From the NCBI RefSeq assembly GCF_900142755.1, contig NZ_FRCA01000002.1:248001-312000 (forward strand): a stretch of 64,000 nucleotides of DNA. The letters are read 5' to 3'. Position numbers and translations under genes: made by a program. Under the pieces are notes generated by a model that did not search any database, was not told the origin of the DNA, and worked only from the letters and a program-made list of their open reading frames with translations. This stretch comes from Halomonas cupida (lineage in GTDB: Bacteria; Pseudomonadota; Gammaproteobacteria; Pseudomonadales; Halomonadaceae). Shown here in pieces: positions 18,369 through 27,231 of the stretch (its first letter is position 1; every line of letters starts with the position of its first letter).

Positions 18369-19109
18369 CTACTGCGAACTGTCACCATCGTTCTCCGAGT
18401 CCACACTGGCGTCGACTTCCGCCTCCACGTCCGCCGGCACCGCATCGGGCACCTGACGCTCGGCTTCCTCGAACTGGCGGTCGATCTCACGACTGGCCTC
18501 TTCGAAACGACGCTCGGTTTCCTCGATGATCGCATCGACTTCTCTGGTCGTCGGATCTCTGCTCAGCTCGTCTTCAATCGAACTCTCGGTGGAGACATCA
18601 TCGCTGGGCATATTTTCCGCGGAAGTCGCAGGTTCTGAAGGAGCCAGCTCCGGGTCATCGACTCCCTCGAACTGCTGATCCAGCTCACGACTGGCTTCCT
18701 CGAAGCGTCGTTCGGTCTCCTCAATGATCGCATCGACTTCGCTGGAACTGGTCTCATTGGGCAACGCAGTCTCATCGTCCAGCGTCGCCTCGGCGTCTGC
18801 ACCCAGGCTGCTTTCTGTAGAGCCTTCAGCTTGACCAGAGCCTTCAGCTTGATTGGAGCCCTCAGCTGCACCAGATGCAGGAACCTCTTCCTCCGCGCTC
18901 TCACTACCGACCTCAGTGCCGACGTTCGACTCCGCCGCACCATCAACCTCATCACTCGCTACATCACCGTTTGCCGCCGATGACTCAGCGGCGGTCGGCT
19001 CGGCACTCGATGCCGACTCGCCCTCTCCTGCCGACTCATCACTGTCGCAGGCAGTCAGGGCCAGCAGCAGCATCGCCGCCAACACGGCCTTGCCGGGTCT
19101 CATTGCCAT
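18369..19109 (-). CDS. Acidic lipoprotein with duplicated coiled-coil motif
   Basis: A 246-residue protein with a lipoprotein signal (MAMRPGKAVLAAMLLLALTAC, lipobox LTAC). The start at 19109 follows a GGAGAGA site. The mature part is extremely rich in Glu, Asp, Ser and Ala, as in halophile exported proteins. Two near-identical motifs of about 30 residues (EVDAIIEETERRFEEASRE) are separated by an acidic spacer and are probably helical. No known domain is recognised. A surface or periplasmic role is inferred from the signal only. Confidence 0.8.
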   Translation of the reverse strand: MAMRPGKAVLAAMLLLALTACDSDESAGEGESASSAEPTAAESSAANGDVASDEVDGAAESNVGTEVGSESAEEEVPASGAAEGSNQAEGSGQAEGSTESSLGADAEATLDDETALPNETSSSEVDAIIEETERRFEEASRELDQQFEGVDDPELAPSEPATSAENMPSDDVSTESSIEDELSRDPTTREVDAIIEETERRFEEASREIDRQFEEAERQVPDAVPADVEAEVDASVDSENDGDSSQ

Positions 19110-19194
19110 CAGCGTCTCTCCATGAAATAAGCCTGTATTGCACCAAAGCCACACCCGAGGCGCAAGCGCCGCCTATCACGCAGCCCCGCCGGAC

Positions 19195-20124
19195 CTACTC
19201 ACCCAGTGGCGCGGCAAGGCGACAACGGTCGGGCATCACCAGGCGCAGCGCCAATGGGGTCACCTCCGCCTCGAAACAGCGCTGGTAGCAGGATTCACCA
19301 TCCAGGGTCAGTGGCAGCCAGGCATCACCATCGGCCTCGAACCGCAGCCAGGCGGAGCGGAAGGCATCAACGTGCAGGCCGTGATAAGGGCGGGTCCGCA
19401 GTTCCTGCATCATGGCTCGCAGCTGACGCAGCGACTTGAAGTCACGGACCAGCATGACATCGAAAAGGCCATCATCCAGTCGCGCTGCCGGTGTCAGCTG
19501 CTGACCGCCACCAGCCTGAACGCCATTGCCGATGGCCAGCAGGAATATCTCGGTATGGCTTTCTCCGCCATCCCAGGCCAGGCGCCCCGGATAAAGCTTG
19601 TAACGCCATGCCTTGAGTGCACCCACAACAGAGTAGGCACCACCGCCCATCAGCCGCTTGAGCCCCTTGGGTGTCGAGGTAGTGATCTCGGCACCGAAGC
19701 CTCCAGTGGCCATATTGATGAAATAGTGGTCGTTCATCCGCGGGATATCGACCCAGCGGCTAGGCAACCGGCACGCAGCATCCAACGCCGCAGCCTGCCC
19801 CACCGGCAGGCCCAGCGATCGCGCAAGGTCATTGGCACTACCGAGCGGCATGATCGCCAGTTCCGGGCGCATGTCACGAGGCAACTGCATGAGTCCATTG
19901 ACCACCTCGTGTACCGTGCCGTCGCCACCGCCGGCGATGACCCGGCGGACACCATCTCGCCCCGCCTGAGCCGCCTGACGCTGGGCATCGCCCTTCTCCC
20001 ACGTCACCCTCACATCGACATCCATGCCTCCACGGCGACAGGCGTAGATCGCACTGCGGACCTCGGGGGAATTCGCCGCCTTGCCATTGAGAATCAGTCG
20101 ATTGGTGCCTGACGGCTGGGTCAT
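19195..20124 (-). CDS. YegS/diacylglycerol-kinase-like lipid kinase
   Basis: A 309-residue protein of the DAGK catalytic family. The nucleotide-binding motif GGGDGTVHEVVNGL (about residues 66-79) and PLGSANDLARSLGLP are diagnostic. YegS-type enzymes phosphorylate diacylglycerol, phosphatidylglycerol or related lipids at the membrane. The C-terminal lobe includes DGLFDVMLVRD and DGE. It stands alone with its own ribosome-binding site; the lipid substrate is unknown. Confidence 0.9.
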   Translation of the reverse strand: MTQPSGTNRLILNGKAANSPEVRSAIYACRRGGMDVDVRVTWEKGDAQRQAAQAGRDGVRRVIAGGGDGTVHEVVNGLMQLPRDMRPELAIMPLGSANDLARSLGLPVGQAAALDAACRLPSRWVDIPRMNDHYFINMATGGFGAEITTSTPKGLKRLMGGGAYSVVGALKAWRYKLYPGRLAWDGGESHTEIFLLAIGNGVQAGGGQQLTPAARLDDGLFDVMLVRDFKSLRQLRAMMQELRTRPYHGLHVDAFRSAWLRFEADGDAWLPLTLDGESCYQRCFEAEVTPLALRLVMPDRCRLAAPLGE

Positions 20125-20299
20125 CCTGACGCTTCCCTGGTTATTCTTGAACGCTATTCATGGGAGTTCATCGATTCCTGGGCGTCCCTGGCGAGGAAAT
20201 TTCCGGTTGATGAGTGTGCCGGGCAAGATCGTCCCAATCCCGTAACAATACCGTTACACTTGGCCGTTGCAATTACCTTTCCGACTATACAGGTGATCG

Positions 20300-21919
20300 A
20301 TGGATCCAGTTTTCATCCTTGCGGCATTTCTTTCCGGCGTCGCAGCGCTACTGTTGAGACTACCACCACTGGTCGGGTTTCTCGTCGCAGGTTTTGTACT
20401 CAACGCGCAGGGTTACGAAAAGCCGCCGCTGCTGGACACCATCGCCCACCTCGGCGTGACACTGATGCTGTTTTCCATCGGTCTCAAACTCAACGTTCGC
20501 ACCCTGCTGCGACCCGACATATGGGGTGGTGCCACCCTGAGCATGGGCTTGACGACCGTCGCCATCATGGCCCTGCTGGTCGGTGTCAGGGCCGCCCTGT
20601 GGATGATACCCGGACTCGGCGCCAGCGACCTGCTGTCGTCTCTCGATTTTCCCACATTACTGTTGCTGGGCTTTACCCTTTCCTTCTCGAGTACCGTATT
20701 TGTGGTCAAGGTACTCGAAAAGCGCAGTGAGACACAGACAGCCTATGGTCGATTGTCGATCGGCATTCTGATCATGCAGGATCTGTTTGCGGTGGTGTTC
20801 CTGACCTTCTCCGAAGGAGAGCCCCCTGGTCTGCTGGCTCTCGGGCTACTGGCACTGATTCCGCTGGCCCCCTGGCTGGCCCGACTGCTCGACCGGATGG
20901 GGCACGGCGAGATGCAGATGCTATGCGGCATGGTGATGGCCCTGGTACTCGGCTACGGACTCTTCGAGGCTGTGGACATCAAGGGAGACCTTGGCGCCCT
21001 GATTGTCGGAATGCTGCTGGCACCACATGCCGCCGCCCAATCCCTGGCGCGTTCGCTGTTCAACATCAAGGAACTGCTGCTGGTCGGCTTCTTCCTGACC
21101 ATCGGCTTCAGTGCTCTCCCTACCTGGACGCTGCTCAGCGCCGCCTTGTTGCTGCTGTTGCTGTTACCTCTCAAGGCCTTGATCTACCAGCTGGTACTGA
21201 TGCGCTTCGGTATTCGCCATCGTACCTCGATACTGGCGACACTGAGCCTGAGCAACTACTCGGAGTTCGGCCTGATCGTCGGTGCCATCGCCGTGTCGCA
21301 CCACTGGTTGTCGCCAGAGTGGATGGTGGTTATATCGCTGGCGCTGGCCCTCAGTCTCGTCGTGTCGGCCCTGCTAAATACCGTGAGTGAGCAGATCTAC
21401 CAACGGGCCGAGCCTCATCTACCGAAGATCGACATCGTGGATCTGTCGCCCAGCGACCGGCCACTGGAGGTCGGCGACGCCGAAGCGGTGGTACTGGGAA
21501 TGGGGCGTATCGGCCGCAGCGTCTATCGCCGCCTGACCAAGGAGTACGGCCTGAAGGTACTGGGTATCGACTCCAATCCACGCAGTGTGGTCACCCTCCG
21601 AGAGGCTGGTTTCAATATTCTCGAAGGTGATGCCGTTGACTCGGATTTCTGGGACAAGATGCTGATGTCCTCCGAGGTTCAGTTGGTGGTGCTGGCCATG
21701 CCTCACCACGCCGGTAACCTCTTTGCGCTCAAGCAGCTGCGCAGCCGCCAGTTCCCGGGCAAGATCACCGCGGTCGTCGAGTACCCCGAGGAAATCGAAC
21801 CGATTCGGGAGCTGGGTGCTCATGCCGTCTACCACGTCTATGATGAGGCTGGACGCGCTCTGGCTGACAGCGCCGCAGAAGAGGCAGGATTGACCTCGCG
21901 TAGCGAGCAGTTGGGCTAG
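20300..21919 (+). CDS. KefB/C-like monovalent cation:proton antiporter with RCK domain
   Basis: A 539-residue CPA2-family antiporter. About twelve membrane helices span residues 1-370 (LLRLPPLVGFLVAGFVL, SSTVFVVKVLEKR, GDLGALIVGMLLAP). They are followed by a cytoplasmic TrkA-N/RCK domain with the dinucleotide motif VLGMGRIGRSVYRR (about residue 395). YbaL- or KefC-type proteins exchange K+ or Na+ for protons. The last codons and stop are part of a 20-bp tandem duplication. Confidence 0.88.
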   Translation: MDPVFILAAFLSGVAALLLRLPPLVGFLVAGFVLNAQGYEKPPLLDTIAHLGVTLMLFSIGLKLNVRTLLRPDIWGGATLSMGLTTVAIMALLVGVRAALWMIPGLGASDLLSSLDFPTLLLLGFTLSFSSTVFVVKVLEKRSETQTAYGRLSIGILIMQDLFAVVFLTFSEGEPPGLLALGLLALIPLAPWLARLLDRMGHGEMQMLCGMVMALVLGYGLFEAVDIKGDLGALIVGMLLAPHAAAQSLARSLFNIKELLLVGFFLTIGFSALPTWTLLSAALLLLLLLPLKALIYQLVLMRFGIRHRTSILATLSLSNYSEFGLIVGAIAVSHHWLSPEWMVVISLALALSLVVSALLNTVSEQIYQRAEPHLPKIDIVDLSPSDRPLEVGDAEAVVLGMGRIGRSVYRRLTKEYGLKVLGIDSNPRSVVTLREAGFNILEGDAVDSDFWDKMLMSSEVQLVVLAMPHHAGNLFALKQLRSRQFPGKITAVVEYPEEIEPIRELGAHAVYHVYDEAGRALADSAAEEAGLTSRSEQLG

Positions 21920-21940
21920 ACAGCGAGCAGTTGGGCTAGA
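21902..21940 (+). repeat. 20-bp tandem duplication spanning a stop codon
   Basis: AGCGAGCAGTTGGGCTAGA occurs at 21902-21920 and again at 21922-21940. The first copy encodes the antiporter C-terminus SEQLG plus TAG; the second is now untranslated and lies before the next gene. Confidence 0.95.
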
Positions 21941-21973
21941 ATAGCGCCCCCGGAATTCAAGGATCCCCTATCC

Positions 21974-22261
21974 ATGGAAGACATCTTCACCTGGCTTGGC
22001 GAGACACTCGGCCACCTGATTCGCTTCATTGTCGATGGCCTTGGCGCCATCTTCTCCGGCCTCGACGACGCCGGTGCCGGTTTCATCAACGGCCTGTCCA
22101 GCTCATTGGGCATTGCACCGTCCTTCTTCAGCCTGGCGCTGCTGATTCTCGGACTGTTCATGCTGTGGCGAGCGATCCGCGCCGCCATGCACCGCTCGGT
22201 CGTCGCCGCGCTGGTCTGGACGCTACTGGGCCTGTTGGTGCTGTCGACGTTGATGGCGTGA
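21974..22261 (+). CDS. Small membrane protein, unknown function
   Basis: A 95-residue protein with a glycine-rich amphipathic N-terminal half (FIVDGLGAIFSGLDDAGAGF) and two hydrophobic helices (FFSLALLILGLFMLW and VVAALVWTLLGLLVLS). The gene lies 54 bp after the antiporter gene and may share its transcript. No domain is recognised. Confidence 0.65.
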   Translation: MEDIFTWLGETLGHLIRFIVDGLGAIFSGLDDAGAGFINGLSSSLGIAPSFFSLALLILGLFMLWRAIRAAMHRSVVAALVWTLLGLLVLSTLMA

Positions 22262-22269
22262 GGAGCAAG

Positions 22270-22452
22270 CCTCGAGCGGCGAGCCCCGAGCAACGAGCTG
22301 CAAGCAGCTCGGAGCTATAAGCCATAAGTTATAAGCGGTAAGCTCCCCCAAAGCTCGGTAGCCGGTGGTGCAGTCTCAATCCTGCACCACACGACTTATA
22401 GCTTACGACTGACAGCTTACAGCTCGCCTTGCGCCCCCGGGCGCAAGGCGCG
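22270..22452. repeat. Heptamer-armed inverted element between convergent genes
   Basis: Degenerate 7-bp units GAGCNNC (22273-22308) are followed by RTAAGNN units such as ATAAGCC, ATAAGTT and ATAAGCG (about 22316-22344). A perfect hairpin GTGGTGCAG/CTGCACCAC (22365-22390) comes next, then complementary heptamers CTTATAG, CTTACGA, CTGACAG, CTTACAG (22394-22421). A GC-rich hairpin GCCTTGCGCCC/GGGCGCAAGGC (22427-22450) adjoins the pepN stop and may end pepN transcripts. Confidence 0.85.
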
Positions 22453-25086
22453 TCAGGCCAGCGCTTTGGTCACCACTTCATAGAGGTTGGGCGACAGGTC
22501 TTCCTGACGGATACGCTCGAGCTCCGCCTTCATCAGATCCTGACGCTGCTCGTCGAAGCGCTGCCAGCGGGTCAGCGGTGTAATGATGCGAGCCGCGATC
22601 TCGGGATTCAGACGGTTGAGCTCGATGACCACATCGGCCAGCAGACGATAGCCTTCACCGTCGAGACGATGGAAATTGATACGGTTCTGGCCAGCGAAGG
22701 CACCGATCAGGGCCCGTACCTTGTTGGGGTTCTTGAGCGAGAACGCCGGGTGCTGCATCAGATAACGCACACGCTCCAGCGCATCCGGCTGCGGGCGAGT
22801 CACCTGGAGGCTGAACCACTGATCCATGACCAGGGTGTCGTTGGCCCACTTCTGGCCGAACGCCTTGAGTGCAGGGTCAGCGATGTCGGCACGCGAGCTG
22901 TGCACAAGTAAAGTCAGCGCATGACGCACATCGGTCATGTTGTGATCGGCATCGAACTGGGCCTTCGCTGCCTCCACGCCCTCTTCATCCTCGATACTCA
23001 TCAGATATGACAGCGCCACGTTCTTCAAGGCACGCTGACCGATCTGTTCAGGTGTCGGCTCATAGGCAGCATCGCTCTGGTTCGCGCGATACACGGCCAG
23101 CAACTCGTCGCGCAGTTCCCGGGCCAGTGACTGACGCACGAACTCACGCGCCGCATGAATGGCATCCACATCCACCAGCGGCTGTTGTTCGGCAATATAG
23201 GCTTCGCTGGGCAGTGTCAGCATTTCGGCCAGCACCGCCTTGTCATTCGTATCTTCCTCGAGCAGAACACGGAAGGCGTCAACCACACGGCTATCCATGA
23301 CCTTCTCGACACCATTGCGGTGCGCAGCAATCAGGTCGTCCAACGCCAGCAGGGTCAAACGCTGACCGGCATCCCAACGGTTGAAGCCGTCGCTGTCATT
23401 GGCCAGCAGGAAGGCCAGGTCTTCACGAGAATACGGGAAGGCAAGCTTGACCGGTGCCGAGAAGCCACGCAGCAGCGAAGGAATCGGGGCTTCATCGACG
23501 TCGGTGAACAGGAACTCCTGCTCCTGCTCACGCAGATGCACCACCGCGTCCGTACCCAGCGATTCGCCATCCAGCGTCAGCGGCAGGTCGCGGCCACTCT
23601 TGGTGCCCACCAGGCCGAGACGTACCGGGATATGCAACGGCACCTTGTCGGACTGTCCCGGTGTGGCCGGCGTCCGCTGGCGCAGCAACAGGCGGTACTG
23701 GCCATTGGCATAATCGTACTCGCCGAAAGCATCAATCTCCGGGGTACCAGCCTGACGATACCAGTGCATGAACTGGGTCAGATCCAGCCCCGAGACCTCA
23801 GCCATACAGGTCACGAAGTCCTCGATGGTCACTGCCTGGCCGTCGAAGCGCGAGAAGTACAGGTCCGAGCCCTCGCGAAACTTCTCTTCGCCCACCAGGT
23901 TGCACAGCATGCGAACGATCTCGGCGCCCTTCTCGTAGATGGTCAGGGTGTAGAAGTTACCGATCTCGATGTACTGGTCAGGACGCACCGGGTGAGCCGT
24001 CGGGCCAGCATCCTCGGCGAACTGGGCAGTGCGGAAGAAGGAGACCTCCTCGATGCGCTTGACCGGTGCGGAATTGACATCGGCCGAGAAGCTCTGATCA
24101 CGGAAGACCGTGAAGCCTTCCTTGAGCGACAACTGGAACCAGTCACGGCAGGTGACGCGGTTACCGGACCAGTTATGGAAGTACTCGTGGGCCACGATGC
24201 CTTCGACCCGCTGGAAGGTGGCGTCAGTCGCGGTCTGCGGATGGGTCAGCACCGCCGCAGAGTTGAAGATGTTGAGCCCCTTGTTCTCCATGGCGCCCAT
24301 ATTGAAATCGTTCACCGCCACGATCATGAATAGATCGAGGTCATACTCGCGGCCGTAGGCCTCCTCATCCCAGCGCATGGATCGCTTGAGCGACTCCATG
24401 GCATGTTCGGTCTTGCCGAGATTCTCTTCCTCGACCCAGATCTGCAGCGTGACCTCACGCCCACTCATGGTGGTGAAGTGGTCCTCGACCTTCTTCAGGT
24501 CACCGGCGACCAACGCAAACAGATAGCAGGGCTTGGGATGCGGGTCCTGCCAGGTCACGAAGTGGCGACCATTGGGCAATTCACCGCGCTCGACAGGGTT
24601 ACCGTTGGACAGCAGTACCGGTTCCTGATCACGGCCACCGATGACCGTGGTGGTGAAAGTTGCCATCACATCCGGGCGATCCGGGTAGAAGGTGATGCGA
24701 CGAAAGCCTTCTGCCTCGCACTGGGTGCAATACATTCCACCAGACTGATAGAGGCCTTCCAGCGCCGTATTCTCACTGGGAGCGATCTCGACCTCGGTGT
24801 CGAGAATGAACTGTTCGGGGACCCGGTGCACTCTGAGCCCGTTATCGCTCTGCTCATACTCGTCGGCGTCGAGCGCCTGACCGTCGATGGCAATACTCTT
24901 GAGCACCAGTGACTCACCATCCAGCCACAACGGCTCGCCTGCCTCACGCTCCGGATGACGCTCGAGGTGCAGACGTGCCTTGACGCGCGTGGCACCGGGA
25001 TCAAGGTCGAAGGTCAGCTCGGTACGTGTCACACGATGGGCAGGCGGACGATAGTCGCTCAAATGAATCGGCTGGGGTTCGGACAT
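22453..25086 (-). CDS. pepN: Aminopeptidase N
   Basis: An 877-residue M1-family zinc aminopeptidase of usual length. The exopeptidase motif GAMENKGLNIFN and the zinc site HEYFHNWSGNRVTC with the downstream glutamate in LSLKEGFTVFRD (about residues 297-320) are intact. The protein ends with the PepN-type helical C-terminal domain. It removes N-terminal residues from peptides in the cytoplasm. A GGAGC site precedes the ATG. Confidence 0.97.
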   Translation of the reverse strand: MSEPQPIHLSDYRPPAHRVTRTELTFDLDPGATRVKARLHLERHPEREAGEPLWLDGESLVLKSIAIDGQALDADEYEQSDNGLRVHRVPEQFILDTEVEIAPSENTALEGLYQSGGMYCTQCEAEGFRRITFYPDRPDVMATFTTTVIGGRDQEPVLLSNGNPVERGELPNGRHFVTWQDPHPKPCYLFALVAGDLKKVEDHFTTMSGREVTLQIWVEEENLGKTEHAMESLKRSMRWDEEAYGREYDLDLFMIVAVNDFNMGAMENKGLNIFNSAAVLTHPQTATDATFQRVEGIVAHEYFHNWSGNRVTCRDWFQLSLKEGFTVFRDQSFSADVNSAPVKRIEEVSFFRTAQFAEDAGPTAHPVRPDQYIEIGNFYTLTIYEKGAEIVRMLCNLVGEEKFREGSDLYFSRFDGQAVTIEDFVTCMAEVSGLDLTQFMHWYRQAGTPEIDAFGEYDYANGQYRLLLRQRTPATPGQSDKVPLHIPVRLGLVGTKSGRDLPLTLDGESLGTDAVVHLREQEQEFLFTDVDEAPIPSLLRGFSAPVKLAFPYSREDLAFLLANDSDGFNRWDAGQRLTLLALDDLIAAHRNGVEKVMDSRVVDAFRVLLEEDTNDKAVLAEMLTLPSEAYIAEQQPLVDVDAIHAAREFVRQSLARELRDELLAVYRANQSDAAYEPTPEQIGQRALKNVALSYLMSIEDEEGVEAAKAQFDADHNMTDVRHALTLLVHSSRADIADPALKAFGQKWANDTLVMDQWFSLQVTRPQPDALERVRYLMQHPAFSLKNPNKVRALIGAFAGQNRINFHRLDGEGYRLLADVVIELNRLNPEIAARIITPLTRWQRFDEQRQDLMKAELERIRQEDLSPNLYEVVTKALA

Positions 25087-25248
25087 CAGTGATGCTCCAG
25101 TTCAGAAAGGTCGTAAGCATTGTACGGTGCCTGAGCACCGATGCTCAAAGAAGTGTGCTTGAAGAAAAATGTCACAGAACAATACGCAGCGCAGACCAGC
25201 CTCGTTGGTGCCGGGGCTGGGCAGAAGTGTCCGCCAGAGACGAAGGCG

Positions 25249-25629
25249 TCAGGATGAGGATACGGGTTCGGGGCGGGTCATGATCCAGATGGCCAACCCC
25301 ATCAGGCCAACAATCAAGGCAACCTTCAACCACATCAGAGAAACGGTGAAGGCCAGAATGATGATCGAGATGCCCAGCATGGTCATGGCCAGCCATTTGG
25401 CATGACGCGGGATGGCACCCGACTCCTCCCAGGCCACCACGGTCGGGCCGAAGCGCGGATGGGAGCGAATCCAGTTGGCGAACCGCGGCGACCCCTTCGA
25501 GGCTGCCCACACCGCCACCAGCATGAAGCAGGTAGTGGGCAGCAGCGGCAGGAAAGCACCCAGCACCCCGAGGCCAAAGCTCAGCCAGGCCAGAGTGAGA
25601 TACAGGGCGCGTCTGACAGGTCCGATCAC
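25249..25629 (-). CDS. ybaN: YbaN-like DUF454 inner-membrane protein
   Basis: The protein has about 126 residues when started at the GTG at 25629, which follows an excellent AGGGGAGAGG site and gives the length of E. coli YbaN. An in-frame ATG at 25707 would add 26 poorly conserved residues. The motifs LGVLGAFLPLLPTTCFMLVA and SPRFANWIRSHPRFGP match DUF454, with two further hydrophobic helices at the C-terminus. Function is unknown. Confidence 0.85.
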   Translation of the reverse strand: MIGPVRRALYLTLAWLSFGLGVLGAFLPLLPTTCFMLVAVWAASKGSPRFANWIRSHPRFGPTVVAWEESGAIPRHAKWLAMTMLGISIIILAFTVSLMWLKVALIVGLMGLAIWIMTRPEPVSSS

Positions 25630-25719
25630 AGCACCTCTCCCCTTGCCTTCATCCATCAACATAACCTGATTGAAGCTGATTTCCGCCTCGAAGGCCAATG
25701 GTCCCAAACTATCAAGGTG

Positions 25720-25857
25720 TTAGCCGTAAGCCGTAAGCCGTAAGCGACGGAGTGTCGAGCTGCGAGCCGTCCAACGCACGACTGATAGTGACATGTCCGT
25801 GAACCAAACTCTGCTCCAGGGTCGGGGTTACTTACAGCTTAAAGCTTAAGGCTTGAT
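25720..25857. repeat. Heptamer-armed intergenic element
   Basis: Heptamers GTAAGCC, GTAAGCC, GTAAGCG (about 25726-25746) form one arm, and complementary-type heptamers CTTACAG, CTTAAAG, CTTAAGG (25831-25851) form the other. The spacer is about 85 bp. The design matches the element at 22.3 kb. Confidence 0.8.
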
Positions 25858-25879
25858 CGGTCCGCTTGCGGGCCGATCA
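25854..25879 (-). terminator. Hairpin overlapping the yajQ stop
   Basis: TGATCGGTCCGC / GCGGGCCGATCA form a 12-bp stem with one wobble pair. The right arm includes the TGA stop of yajQ. A long T run is missing, so termination is plausible but not certain. Confidence 0.55.
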
Positions 25880-26362
25880 GTCCCGGAAGTTATCGAACTG
25901 CAGCGCCAGTTCGGGGCCCTGCTCGCCACGCAGCAGCGCCATGATGCCCTGCAGGTCGTCGCGCTTCTTGCCGGTGACACGCACCTTGTCGCCCTGGATC
26001 TGTGCCTGGACCTTGACCTTGCTGTCCTTGATCAACTTGACGATGTCCTTGGCTTCCTTCTGATCCAGGCCCTGCTTGAGCTTGACGTTCTGGCGAGCCT
26101 TGACGCCGGACAGCTCGGGATCCTGGATATCCATGACACGCGGATCGATGCTGCGGGCAACCAGCTTGTTGCGCAGCACATCAAGCATCTGCTGGAGCTG
26201 GAAATCGACCTCGGCACTCAGGGCGACGGTTTCATCGTTGAGTTCGAAACTGGCATCGACGCCACGGAAATCGAAACGCCCCTGCACTTCGCGATTGGCC
26301 TGATCCACCGCATTCTGGGCTTCATGGCGATCAAATTCAGAGACGATGTCAAAGGAAGGCAT
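25877..26362 (-). CDS. yajQ: YajQ-family nucleotide-binding protein
   Basis: A 161-residue protein of exact family length: [32 protein letters not shown], and the C-terminal [13 protein letters not shown]. It has two ferredoxin-like domains. Members bind c-di-GMP in Xanthomonas and bind nucleic acids or transcription regulators elsewhere. In this genome it could be one more c-di-GMP effector beside the PilZ-containing Alg44-like protein; that link is inference. Confidence 0.97.
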   Translation of the reverse strand: MPSFDIVSEFDRHEAQNAVDQANREVQGRFDFRGVDASFELNDETVALSAEVDFQLQQMLDVLRNKLVARSIDPRVMDIQDPELSGVKARQNVKLKQGLDQKEAKDIVKLIKDSKVKVQAQIQGDKVRVTGKKRDDLQGIMALLRGEQGPELALQFDNFRD

Positions 26363-26424
26363 GCAAGGCTCCTGCTGCGCGAGAGAAAGCCGCTATTCTA
26401 CCAGCATGCCGTCACGGTCACTAT

Positions 26425-26504
26425 GTTGGTCAAGAAAACCGGGCGTTGGCCAAGAAAACCAGGGGTTGGCCAGGAAAACCGGGCGTTGGTCGAGGACACG
26501 GGGC
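26425..26504. repeat. 20-bp tandem repeat (4 copies) between yajQ and GNAT gene
   Basis: Units start at 26425, 26445, 26465 and 26485, each beginning GTTGG(C/T)C and carrying AAGAAAACC-type cores. The fourth is diverged and a fifth is only a remnant. There are no spacers, so this is not a CRISPR array. Confidence 0.92.
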
Positions 26505-26531
26505 GGTCGAGGAAATGGGGGGGCCGTGGGA

Positions 26532-26999
26532 TCACCCCGCCAATTGTTCGACAGCGAGGACCTTGCGCATCCGCCAGGCAGCACAGCCATCCTCGTAATA
26601 GTCTTCCACCCAGCTCATGAGTCGGAATCCAGAGCGTCGATACATCGCCAGGGCGGTGCGGTTGTCGGCGCGCACTTCCAGCGTCAGCAGACGACAACCA
26701 AGATCGGGGCACAGCCCTTCAAGCGCCTCGAGCAACTGGCGCCCATATCCATGCCCCCGTGCGGCGGGAGCGATGCCCAGCGAATAGAGTCGCGCATTGT
26801 GACTGTTGCGTCGCAACAGCAAGGTGCCGTAACCCAGCAACTGCCCTTCGGCCTCGACCACCAGCGTCCGCGCATTGGCGCGATGAATCAGGTGCCATAG
26901 CTGACGCCTCGAGAAACGATCGCCATTGAAGGCCTGTTCCTCCAGATCAACCAGAGCATTGAGATCACTCCCCTGCGCGGGGCGAATCGAGGCGGACAT
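26532..26999 (-). CDS. GNAT N-acetyltransferase (RimI-like)
   Basis: A 155-residue GNAT protein. The acetyl-CoA motif A is visible as YSLGIAPAARGHGYGRQLL, followed by LTLEVRADNRTALAMYRRSGF, which is like RimI. It is divergent from the RimK-like ligase gene with a gap of about 230 bp. A GNAT domain next to RimK-like genes recurs in gammaproteobacteria, sometimes as a fusion, suggesting a shared modification pathway. The substrate is unknown. Confidence 0.85.
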   Translation of the reverse strand: MSASIRPAQGSDLNALVDLEEQAFNGDRFSRRQLWHLIHRANARTLVVEAEGQLLGYGTLLLRRNSHNARLYSLGIAPAARGHGYGRQLLEALEGLCPDLGCRLLTLEVRADNRTALAMYRRSGFRLMSWVEDYYEDGCAAWRMRKVLAVEQLAG

Positions 27000-27231
27000 G
27001 AATGGAAGTTTCCTGACTCAGTGAGCCCCAGAGTGAGACTGTGGGCTGGTACAACGACAAGCGGCTTATCGGCATTCTGCCGCCTGACCAGGATCACTGT
27101 CAGCCACTATGAACGTGAAATCATTTCACGTTCATCCCAGCTTGTGCAGCCTTCAGCTCAGGTGCATTCTCTGCGCAACCCGGCGGCGATATTTCGTCGC
27201 CCCTCCGGGGTTGCTCGAGGAATTTACCGTG

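Noticed and set aside
23155..24333. A 392-codon frame on the plus strand
   Set aside because: It is antisense to pepN, whose catalytic motifs are intact; it is a shadow of high-GC codon use.
26425..26504. Possible CRISPR array
   Set aside because: Units are directly adjacent 20-mers with no unique spacers, and there are no cas genes in the window.
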